Of a stretch of DNA of 64,000 bases, positions 17,241 through 25,488 are shown one piece after another; the first letter of the stretch is position 1; each line of letters opens with the position of its first letter. Source of the DNA: Sediminibacterium salmoneum NBRC 103935 (GTDB lineage: Bacteria; Bacteroidota; Bacteroidia; Chitinophagales; Chitinophagaceae). The notes under the pieces were generated by a model. That model worked only from the letters and a program-made list of their open reading frames with translations. It did not search any database and was not told where the DNA came from. The stretch is taken from NCBI RefSeq assembly GCF_000511175.1, contig NZ_KI866530.1, positions 671,056-735,055 on the forward strand, given 5' to 3'. Both the position numbers and the translations under genes were made by a program.

Positions 17241-17992
17241 CAAAACGAATAATACCCTGTCTGGATATCAAAGACGGCAGAACAGTTAAAGGTGTGAATT
17301 TTGAGCAGATTCGTGATGCAGGTGATCCGGTTGAACTAGCATCCATCTATGCAAAAGAAGGAGCTGATGAACTCGTTTTTCTTGATATTACTGCAACGAA
17401 TGAGAAAAGAAAAACATTGAGTGAGCTCGTAAACAAAATTGCGCATCAGATTAATATTCCTTTCACTGTTGGAGGGGGAATTAATTCTGTGGAAGATGTA
17501 CAGGTCTTATTGAAGAATGGAGCCGATAAAATATCAGTAAATACGGCTGCATTTAAAAAACCTGATTTAATTAATGAACTTGCCCTTGAATTTGGCAGTC
17601 AGTGTGTAGTATTGGCCATTGATACTAAACAGGAAGCCGACGGTAAATGGTATGTGTACCTGAACGGGGGTAAGGTAAAAACAGATACATTGTGTTTTGA
17701 TTGGGCCAGGGAAGCAGTTGATAGGGGGGTAGGAGAAATATTACTGACTTCCATGAACAATGATGGCACTAAAAAAGGATTTGCGTTGGATATTACTAAA
17801 CAATTAGCCGGTTCTTTACCTGTACCCATTATTGCATCCGGGGGTGCCGGCAGTAAGGAAGATTTTGCTGATGTATTTCAGCAGGCCCAGGCAGATGCAG
17901 CGCTGGCAGCAAGTATTTTCCATTTTAAAGAAATCGCTATACCTGAATTGAAAAAATATTTGTCTGAACAGCAGATTCCTGTTCGTTTATAA
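17234..17992 (+). CDS. hisF: Imidazole glycerol phosphate synthase cyclase subunit
   Basis: A 252-residue barrel that, with HisH, makes imidazole glycerol phosphate and AICAR. The start is GTG at 17234 inside the end of hisA, reading [20 protein letters not shown] with the family Asp at residue 11. [31 protein letters not shown] and [12 protein letters not shown] are typical. hisIE follows by ten bases. Confidence 0.96.
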   Translation: MLTKRIIPCLDIKDGRTVKGVNFEQIRDAGDPVELASIYAKEGADELVFLDITATNEKRKTLSELVNKIAHQINIPFTVGGGINSVEDVQVLLKNGADKISVNTAAFKKPDLINELALEFGSQCVVLAIDTKQEADGKWYVYLNGGKVKTDTLCFDWAREAVDRGVGEILLTSMNNDGTKKGFALDITKQLAGSLPVPIIASGGAGSKEDFADVFQQAQADAALAASIFHFKEIAIPELKKYLSEQQIPVRL

Positions 17993-18002
17993 ACAACCGA
18001 TT

Positions 18003-18599
18003 ATGAAAATTGATTTTGAAAAATACACGGACGGGCTGGTGCCAGCCGTTGTTCAGGATTACATGACGCATAAAGTATTAATGTTGGGCTTTATGAATGC
18101 TGAAGCAGTTGATAAAACAATGGAGTTGCAAAAAGTGACTTTTTTCAGCAGGTCAAAACAACGTCTCTGGACAAAGGGAGAAGAGAGCGGTCATTTTCTT
18201 CATTTGAAATCCATAGCAGTGGATTGCGACAATGACAGCCTTTTAATACAGGCAAATCCTGAAGGCCCAACCTGTCATACAGGAGCAGATACCTGCTGGA
18301 ATGAAAAAAATCATGCGGATCATTTTTTAACCTATCTGGAACAAATTATTGAACTCAGAAAGAATGGGAACCCGGATGAATCCTATGTAGCCAAAATGTT
18401 TGCCAAAGGAATCAATAAAATTGCCCAGAAAGTAGGGGAGGAGGCAGTTGAAATGGTGATTGAGGCAAAAGATGATAATGCTGATTTATTTTTGAATGAG
18501 TCTGCAGACTTACTGTTTCATTATTTGCTTTTGCTTAACGCTAAAGGGCATAACTTAGCAGAAGTCTTACAAATTCTACAATCAAGGCACGCTAAATAA
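18003..18599 (+). CDS. hisIE: Phosphoribosyl-AMP cyclohydrolase / phosphoribosyl-ATP pyrophosphatase fusion
   Basis: A 198-residue bifunctional enzyme for the second and third steps of histidine synthesis. The cyclohydrolase half (about 1-105) has VLMLGFMNAEAVDKT, TFFSRSKQRLWTKGEESGHFL, the metal-binding DCDNDSLL and CHTGADTCW. The pyrophosphatase half (about 115-198) has ESYVAKMFAKGINKIAQKVGEEAVE and ADLLFHYLLLL. It completes the his pathway in this window. A thioredoxin-fold gene begins three bases after its stop. Confidence 0.97.
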   Translation: MKIDFEKYTDGLVPAVVQDYMTHKVLMLGFMNAEAVDKTMELQKVTFFSRSKQRLWTKGEESGHFLHLKSIAVDCDNDSLLIQANPEGPTCHTGADTCWNEKNHADHFLTYLEQIIELRKNGNPDESYVAKMFAKGINKIAQKVGEEAVEMVIEAKDDNADLFLNESADLLFHYLLLLNAKGHNLAEVLQILQSRHAK

Positions 18600-18602
18600 A
18601 CT

Positions 18603-19681
18603 ATGAAAACGATTCTGACTTCTTTATTTCTCCTGACTGGTCTTTCAGTTTTTGCTCAACCCAAATTTCAGATCAATGGAAATATTGCCAATGCCAAACC
18701 CAATATGCTTGTTTTTTAATGAATGGCAATGACGGTAAAACCATTGCTACCGATACGGTAAGAAATGGCAAATTCATCCTTAAAGGGACAATTACAGAGC
18801 CGGATATTTTTCAGTTGGGTTTTGTAGGATATAAGGAAGCATTGGATATTTTTCTGGACAATGATGAAGTGAATATTAATGCCGATTTCAATCAATTTTC
18901 TGCAGCCACAATAACTGGTTCACCTGTTGAATCGGATTACCAGCAATTCAAATCTACTTTTAACCCAATTAGAGACCGGTTGAATTATCTGGTACAGCAA
19001 ATCAATCCTGAAAAAAACAGATTAAAAAGAGATTCTCTTATTCAGCTATATGAAGAATCTAAGGGAAAAGTATTGCAGGAAGCTACCCTTTTTGCAAAAG
19101 AAAAATCCGGTTCTCCTGTTAGTTCTTTTGTGTTGTTTGCCATTAGTCCTTTATTAAATGGTAACGAAGACCTTGAGCAACGTTATGCTGCATTAAGCCC
19201 CTCGGCTAAAAAAGGAACTTTTGCCAAAATGATTGAGCAAACGATTGCAGAAGCGAATGTAAATAAAATAGGCACTGTTGCTCTGGAGTTCAGTCAGAAA
19301 GATACACTGGGGAAAATGGTCTCTTTAAAATCCTTCAGAGGCAAATATGTGCTGATAGATTTCTGGGCCAGCTGGTGTGGACCCTGCCGTGCAGAGAACC
19401 CCAATTTAGTGGCTGCATTTAAACAGTATTCCAACAAGAATTTTACTGTACTAGGTGTTTCGCTGGACGACAATAAAGCCAGCTGGATGAATGCGATACG
19501 AAAAGATAAACTAACCTGGACGCAACTAAGCGATTTACAAAGCTGGAATAATCAGGTGGCTCAGTTGTATAAAATCAGAAGTATACCTGCCAATTATTTG
19601 CTGGACCCCAACGGTAAAATCATTGCCAGGGATTTAAGGGGAGAAGAATTGCAGGTTAAGCTGAAAGAATTGCTCAAATAA
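18603..19681 (+). pseudogene. Exported thioredoxin-like protein (TlpA/ResA type, DUF4369-like N-terminus), frameshifted
   Basis: The first frame opens at 18603 with a signal peptide (MKTILTSLFLLTGLSVFAQ) and stops at TAA 18717 after 38 codons. The rest of the protein continues in the -1 frame from about 18714 to 19681. The break is at a T6 run (18712-18717); one extra T would join the parts as NMLVF-LMNGNDGK. The downstream part has a DUF4369-like domain followed by a thioredoxin domain with WASWCGPCRAENP, so it would reduce or oxidise disulfides in the periplasm. It starts three bases after hisIE. The break may be a real mutation, a base missing from the assembly, or slippage on the T run. 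Confidence 0.8.
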
Positions 19682-19732
19682 CCAGTCGTCCCAGAAAATG
19701 CAATGGGTTTTCAGGATTAGTTATATTGCCAA

Positions 19733-22188
19733 ATGTTATTAAGGATTTCCCTGATGTTTTGTATATGCTGGCAATTTTCCCTTGCCAGTATAGCCCAGGT
19801 TAATGCAGTGAAATCCGGTTCTGCACATCTCGGTATTATTGCCGGAACCATTATGGACTCTGCACGGGGAGAGGGTGTTCCATTTGCTAATTTGTCTTTA
19901 GTAAGTATGTCGGAAAAAGCAGAACGGTTTCAGGGTGTTTCTGATAAAAATGGAAATTTTGAATTCAATCATCTGCCACTGGGCTATTATTCATTAAGGA
20001 TAAATGCCCTCGGTTTTTCGCCAGCTCAGTTAGACAGTATCTATCTTAGGGCAGAGCGCTTCGATTTTAATTTAGGAGATATTAAGTTAAAATATCCCGG
20101 ACAGTCTACATTAACCGAAGTGGTTGTTTACGCAGAAAAGCCTTTATTTGAGAATAAGGATGATAAATTAACTTATAATATTGGAGAGAGTGCATTGAGC
20201 AATGGAGCCAGTACTGCTGAACTGCTCAAGAATATTCCATTGGTCAATAACGATCCCAACGGAAGGATACTCCTGAAAGGAAAAGAGCCCAGAATTTTAA
20301 TTGACGATAAGCCTACTGAGTTAAATGCACAGCAATTACAGGATTTATTGGAGAGCCTGCCAGGAGGAACCATAGAAAAAATAGAAATCATGACCAATCC
20401 GCCACCACAATATGCTTCAGAAGCAGGTGGGGTGATTAATATTGTTACCAAAAAAGGTAAGATAGGCTGGTTAGGTAGAATAAGTGTAAGCGCCGGAACC
20501 CGGGGGGAGGGTAATTTCTCCGGGAATATCAGTTACCGGAATAAGAAATTTACCTATAACCAAACTATTGGGCTGGGAGCCAGTAAACTTATTGGGAGCG
20601 GTTATACTCACCGCACCAATTTATATGCAGACTCAACCAATCAATTCAATAGTTCCAATCAGTATACCAATCAGAATTTACGACCCAATATCAGAACGCA
20701 ATTAGATTGGGAATGGTCAAAGCAATTTCAAATGGGATTGGTGTATCAGGGTAATATGAACTATTTCGACAACCGGAGCACCAACCAGTTTGTTAATATC
20801 AATCGATTTAATGAGACTTACAAAATCAGTAATCGGGAAAATAGCAGTATTGGAAATGGATATACACATGGATTGCAATTGTCTGCTGTAGTTAAGGGGA
20901 AGAAAAATGCAGCAGAACAATTAAGAGTATTTCTTTCTGCCAATACCAGTAAAAACGATAATGACAGAGATTTTTTTCAGCAGTTTCTGGCTACCGGTAT
21001 GGTGCCTACCGGCATTGATTCTACGCAATCTCAGTTCTTTAATAATATAAACAGTAATTGGTCTGGCAGACTGGAATATACAAAGCCACTAAAACAAAAG
21101 GGCAGTAACATTATGGGGGGGTAAATTATAGTGCTTCTCAATTTCATAATACTTTAAATACCAACTTTCTCAGAAAGTCTGATGGTGTAATGATCAAGAA
21201 TGATTTACTCAGCAATGATTTTTTCTTTTATCAGGAAATTGCCAGTTTTAGATCAGGCATCAGCTGGCTATTTAGTAAAGAGGTTAGACTAACTACAGGC
21301 GCACAGGCAGAGTACACTTCCATGTCTTTTGAATTTGTAAAAGGGAATGTAGCCAATGTTGAAAACAGTTACTGGAATATATTGCCTTATGCCACACTTC
21401 GAAAAGATTTCAACAAGCAATTCAATACAGCATTGGTATACAGGGCAACAATCAGAAGACCTGGAATTGGTGAATTAAATCCCAATATAGATTATGCTGA
21501 TCCTTACAACCTGCGTTACGGAAATCCGGGTTTATTGCCTACTTTGTCGCATAATTTTGACTGGAATCTGAATTATTCCAAAGGGAAATATTATATAAAT
21601 ACTTCGTTAGGATTTAATAAAGTTTCACAGGTTTTCAATACTATCAGAAGTTTGGCAGAGGAGGGCAAAACCAATATTACCTGGTTAAATATTGCTGACC
21701 GGAACGAATACGAAGCAAGTGTATTCGGAGGGTACACATTTACCAGGCAATTCAGAATGAATGGCAGTATTGGGTATACCTATAATGTTTATGGGGAGCG
21801 TGAGAAAAAATTGTACCTATACAGAAACGGAGGTTCTTTATATACCAATATTAATTACACGTATTCACCCAGCAGCGTATGGACTTTTGAAGGTACAGCC
21901 CGATTTAACCGTTATGCCAATCCTCAGGGAATAAGCAGATCGAATATCAACACCAATTTCGGGGTACAACACAAAATGCTTGACAGAAGATTGATTATTT
22001 CCTTCAATGCCATTGATCCGTTTACGCCACAATCCATTCGTTCCTATACATCCGGACACAGGTTTGAAATGGAAAACTTCAGTGCTACCCGTAGTAGAAA
22101 CTACCGGATATCAATAAGCTTCCAGTTAAATAGAATGGTACAGAAAACGCCTGCTGTTGCTAAAAAATCAACAGGGGCTAAAATATAA
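19733..22188 (+). pseudogene. Outer-membrane beta-barrel protein with carboxypeptidase-regulatory-like N-terminus, frameshifted at a poly-G tract
   Basis: The first part (19733-21124, 463 codons) has a signal peptide, a carboxypeptidase-D regulatory-like domain (GIIAGTIMDSARGEGVPFANLSL) and a plug-like segment (ELLKNIPLVNNDPNGRILLKG). The second part (about 21122-22188) continues the beta-barrel in another frame and ends with a strand rich in aromatic residues. The frames meet at a G7 run (21115-21121). Eight Gs would restore MGGVNYSASQFHNTLN and one continuous protein of about 818 residues. It resembles the intact protein at 28036-30711. Its role is unknown, possibly transport or surface structure. 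It follows the redoxin gene by 51 bases and may be the end of the superoperon. Confidence 0.82.
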
Positions 22189-22212
22189 AAGCGTGTATTA
22201 CCTAGCCGCGTA

Positions 22213-22724
22213 TTATACTGTTTTTTAATTCTGGAAGCGAGCCAACTTTCCTGAACGGGTATAATCCACTCTTTCATCCAGCTTCCTTTGGTGGCAACCG
22301 TATTATTAAAATAGGGGGTGTCTAATTGAATAAATTGATTCTCCAAAGCGTAATTAAATTGTGCCAGTGGCAACAATTCAACCTTGTCCTTAATGTAAAA
22401 TGCCAGATTCTGCCTGTTGAATAAATCTACTTTGCAAAGCTGTTCAATTTTTTTAATCACGTGTACAGAACTATCTGTACTGCATCCGCCAACTGTGGTT
22501 GCGGATTCATCCGCCATTAAAACAATAAACTGTCCATAAAATAAATTGGCAAATCCTTTAACAGGGGCACCATGACTTTTCCAGCTGCCTATAAAATCCT
22601 GTAAAATTTGATCTATTTCAAAGGCTTCACTGATGGAAAACAACCGGTTACTCTGGTAAATCCATACTTTAGACTGATCACTGAAATCTGCCGGACAATT
22701 GTTCTTATACGCTTGAATATCCAT
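22213..22724 (-). CDS. Conserved Bacteroidota protein of unknown function (often labelled ABC transporter ATPase)
   Basis: The protein begins MDIQAYKNNCPADFSDQSKV with VWIYQSNRLFS, GGCSTDSSVHVIKKIEQ, LLPLAQFNYAL and PVQESWLASRIKK. This matches a small Bacteroidota family of about 160 residues, often mis-named as an ABC transporter ATPase although no Walker motif is visible. The literal reading frame continues to 22101 and would overlap the convergent outer-membrane gene by 88 bases with an unlikely tail. One extra A in the A6 run (plus-strand T6, 22221-22226) gives a stop at 22213-22215, a protein of about 170 residues and no overlap. I report that end as the more likely one. Confidence 0.7.
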
Positions 22725-22740
22725 GCTGCAAAGTTACAAT

Positions 22741-23520
22741 TTATGCCATGCTTTCGGCAATCATTTCTGCAATATCCAGAACTGCTACTTCATTTTCCTT
22801 CTCCCTGTTTTTTACACCATCCATCATCATTGTGTTACAGAATGGACAGGCAGCTGCAATGAATGTTGCCCCCGTTTCCAGCGCTTCGTCGGCCCTTTCA
22901 ATATTGATTCTCTTATTGCCTGGCTCATCTTCTTTAAACATTTGCGCTCCACCGGCACCACAGCAAAGTCCTTTTGTTCGGCATCTTTTCATTTCTATCA
23001 ACTCTGCATCCAGTGCTTCCAATACTTTTCTGGGAGCTTCGTAAATATTATTGGCCCTTCCTAAATAGCAGCTGTCATGGAAAGAAATCTTTTTCCCTTT
23101 AAAGCTGCCGCCCTCTTTCAATATTATTTTACCCTGATCAATCAGTTCCTGTAAAAGGGTAGTATGATGTATTACTTCGTAGTTTCCACCCAGTTCAGGG
23201 TATTCATTTTTTAGTGTGTTAAAGCAGTGTGGGCAAGTGGTTACAATTTTCTTGATATTGTATCCATTCAAAATCTGAATATTCTGATAGGCCATCATCT
23301 GGAATAAAAACTCATTTCCCGCTCTTCTGGCGGGGTCGCCGGTACAGGCTTCTTCTTTGCCCAATATGGCAAATTTTATTCCCACTTTATCTAGTATGGT
23401 AGCAAAAGCTTTGGTTATTTTTTGTGCCCGCTGATCAAAGCTTCCTGCACAACCTACCCAAAATAAGATTTCAGGGGTTTCGCCATTCGCCATCATTTCT
23501 GCCATTGTATTGATCTTCAT
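22741..23520 (-). CDS. Cysteine-rich (Fe-S) oxidoreductase subunit, HdrB/GlpC-like
   Basis: A 259-residue protein with two CCG-type cysteine-rich domains. Conserved cysteines lie in WVGCAGSFDQR, EEACTGDPARR, VTTCPHCFNTLKNEY, FHDSCYLGRAN and LCCGAGGAQMF, plus AACPFCNTMM near the end. Such domains bind an unusual Fe-S cluster in heterodisulfide reductase subunit B and in glycolate and lactate oxidase subunits. It lies 28 bases downstream of the membrane 4Fe-4S protein on the same strand, so the two probably form one electron-transfer complex at the inner membrane. The electron donor and acceptor are not known. Confidence 0.88.
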   Translation of the reverse strand: MKINTMAEMMANGETPEILFWVGCAGSFDQRAQKITKAFATILDKVGIKFAILGKEEACTGDPARRAGNEFLFQMMAYQNIQILNGYNIKKIVTTCPHCFNTLKNEYPELGGNYEVIHHTTLLQELIDQGKIILKEGGSFKGKKISFHDSCYLGRANNIYEAPRKVLEALDAELIEMKRCRTKGLCCGAGGAQMFKEDEPGNKRINIERADEALETGATFIAAACPFCNTMMMDGVKNREKENEVAVLDIAEMIAESMA

Positions 23521-23548
23521 ATAATCAGTTTAATTTGTTAGCGTTTAA

Positions 23549-24865
23549 TTAGGATGCCATTTCATTTGCCCATTTGTCACGATCATCAGGGGAGAATTTC
23601 CATGGTGCAAAGTTGTTTTCAATATTGCTGAATGTGCCATTCCATTCCTGTGGGGCATTGCTTTCCTCCATAATTAATGATCTTCTTAATTCAACTATAA
23701 TGTCGAGTGGAGAAATACTAACCGGACAGGCTTCCACACATGCATTACAAGTAGTGCATGCTCTAAGTTCTTCCACTGATATATAATCGTGTAACAATGA
23801 TTTACTATCGGGAATAAAAGATTTGTTACTATTTATATTTTTGCCCACATCTTCCAGTCTGTCGCGGGTGGCCATCATGATTTTTCTGGGGCTTAATAAT
23901 TTACCCGTCTGGTTTGCCGGACACTCCGAAGTACATCTTCCGCATTCAGTACAACTGTAAGCATCCAAAAGATTTTTCCAGCTTAAATCAAAAACATCTT
24001 TTGCCCCAAAGCTGGCAGGTGGTGCAGCATTAGCAGGCGCCAGTTCGGGTTGCATGGCATACAAAACTTCATTTTGCACTTCTGGCATATTTTTCATTTT
24101 GCCAGGTGCTTGCAAGTTGGCATAATAAGCATTGGGAAAAGCCAGTGCAATATGTAAGTGCTTGGAATACGGTAGGTAATTCAGGAAGGCAAAAATGCCT
24201 GCAATATGGATCCACCATGCTATGCGCTCAATAGCAACCAATGTGCCGTCTGACATGTTTTCAAAAAGAGGTATTAATTGTGCAGAAAGAAAAAAACTAC
24301 CGGTAGGCTCGTAATGTGCAACGCCTCTGTCTTGTAAAATCTGATCAGTTGCATTCATGGTTAAAAACAAACTCATTAATACAATCTCTGTAATCAGAAT
24401 CAGGTTGGCATCTGTTTTTGGCCATCCGTTTAAATCCTTACTGATAAATCGTTTTAGCTTAAGCCAGTTTCTTCTGGCAAGAAAAATAATACAAACCACA
24501 ATAACGCTTGCCGCCAACCACTCAAAAGTATTGATGAGCCAGCCGTAGAACTCGCCCAGATAAGGAAGAAAAAGTCTGTGGGTACCTAAAATACCATCCA
24601 GTACAATTTCCAGCACTTCCATATTAATGATGATAAAACCGGCATAAATAATGAAGTGCATGATGGCAACCGGTACATTATGAAACATTTTCTTCTGACC
24701 CAGTGCCAGTAATATTACATTGTTCCAGCGCTGACCCGGGTTGTCCGATAAATCCTGTGGCTTGCCCAGGAAAATATTTCTTCTGATTTCGGCCACTTTT
24801 TTTGAAAACCAGTAAATGGCGCCTGCGGCCATGATGCAAAACAAAACTTGTTGTACGTACTGCAT
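23549..24865 (-). CDS. Membrane-bound 4Fe-4S ferredoxin-type oxidoreductase
   Basis: A 438-residue protein with several N-terminal membrane segments (roughly residues 5-25, 65-90, 110-135, 155-175, 215-235), then a soluble dicluster domain. The cluster motifs are CTECGRCTSECP near residue 300 and CTTCNACVEACP near residue 375. The architecture resembles a fusion of a NarI/HdrE-like membrane anchor with an HdrC-like ferredoxin. Together with the following cysteine-rich protein it should pass electrons between the quinone pool and an unknown partner. It is transcribed divergently from the phosphoribosyltransferase gene. Confidence 0.88.
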   Translation of the reverse strand: MQYVQQVLFCIMAAGAIYWFSKKVAEIRRNIFLGKPQDLSDNPGQRWNNVILLALGQKKMFHNVPVAIMHFIIYAGFIIINMEVLEIVLDGILGTHRLFLPYLGEFYGWLINTFEWLAASVIVVCIIFLARRNWLKLKRFISKDLNGWPKTDANLILITEIVLMSLFLTMNATDQILQDRGVAHYEPTGSFFLSAQLIPLFENMSDGTLVAIERIAWWIHIAGIFAFLNYLPYSKHLHIALAFPNAYYANLQAPGKMKNMPEVQNEVLYAMQPELAPANAAPPASFGAKDVFDLSWKNLLDAYSCTECGRCTSECPANQTGKLLSPRKIMMATRDRLEDVGKNINSNKSFIPDSKSLLHDYISVEELRACTTCNACVEACPVSISPLDIIVELRRSLIMEESNAPQEWNGTFSNIENNFAPWKFSPDDRDKWANEMAS

Positions 24866-24939
24866 AAAGAAAGTTATACGCTAAGATAATACAATTGGAG
24901 AATGCATTATTGTTGTTATTTTGAGGTATAATTTATACT

Positions 24940-25440
24940 ATGTCTCAAAGAAAATACGTTTTAACAGCAGCAGCAGCTCAGCAGAAATTAAAAAGAATGA
25001 GTCTGGAAATTGCGGAGAGCCTGAGTGGGCAAACAGGGGAGCTATATTTAATGGGCGTTCAGCAGAGTGGGATGATTATTGCGGAAGAAATGGCCAGGTT
25101 ATTGGGCATATTGCTTAACAAACCAATCAAAACGATTGCTGTACAGTTGAACAAGCAAAAACCTGCCGACGTGGTTTTGAGTGAGAAACTCGAACTGAAT
25201 GGTGCCAATATTGTATTGATAGACGATGTAACCAATAGTGGTAAAACCCTGCTGTATGCATTGAAACCATTATTGGATGCATATCCGCAAAGTATTCAGA
25301 CCCTGGTATTGGTGGAACGCATGCACAAGCAATTTCCGGTAAAACCAGATTTTGTGGGATTATCTATTGCTACCACACAGGAGGAACATATTCAGGTTGA
25401 AACAGAGGGTGGTAAAATTCTGGGAGCCTATGTTTTGTAA
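24940..25440 (+). CDS. PyrR-like phosphoribosyltransferase
   Basis: A 166-residue type I phosphoribosyltransferase. The PRPP-binding motif IVLIDDVTNSGKTLLYAL lies near residue 88-105, and the substrate-side segment LYLMGVQQSGMIIAEEMA near residue 35. The closest well-known relative is PyrR (uracil phosphoribosyltransferase and pyrimidine regulator). No PyrR-binding leader or pyr operon lies next to it, so the regulatory role is not supported here. A 48-base gap separates it from the phosphohexomutase gene on the same strand. Confidence 0.82.
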   Translation: MSQRKYVLTAAAAQQKLKRMSLEIAESLSGQTGELYLMGVQQSGMIIAEEMARLLGILLNKPIKTIAVQLNKQKPADVVLSEKLELNGANIVLIDDVTNSGKTLLYALKPLLDAYPQSIQTLVLVERMHKQFPVKPDFVGLSIATTQEEHIQVETEGGKILGAYVL

Positions 25441-25488
25441 AAAGAAATGATAGTATCTTAATATTTAAAATTTAAATCAACATTCAAT

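Larger units (their letters stand above)
2596..19681 (+). other. his-trp nested superoperon
   Basis: From the his leader peptide to the redoxin gene all genes lie on one strand with gaps of 26 bases or less, apart from the two attenuator regions (hisL-hisG and hisB-trpE). The order is hisL-hisGDC-dehydrogenase-cytochrome c-hisB-trpL-trpEGDCF-repeat protein-trpBA-hisHAFIE-redoxin. All enzymes needed from PRPP/ATP to histidine and from chorismate to tryptophan are present. Co-transcription is inferred from spacing and overlaps. Confidence 0.8.

Noticed and set aside
18705-18722. Programmed -1 ribosomal frameshift site at the T6 run in the redoxin gene
   Set aside because: A canonical X-XXY-YYZ heptamer is not in the correct frame, because the second codon is the stop TAA. 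No downstream stimulatory hairpin was evident. A missing base is simpler.
22741-24865. Lactate utilisation (lutABC) operon
   Set aside because: Only two subunits are present, the membrane domain is unlike LutB, and no LutC-like gene follows.
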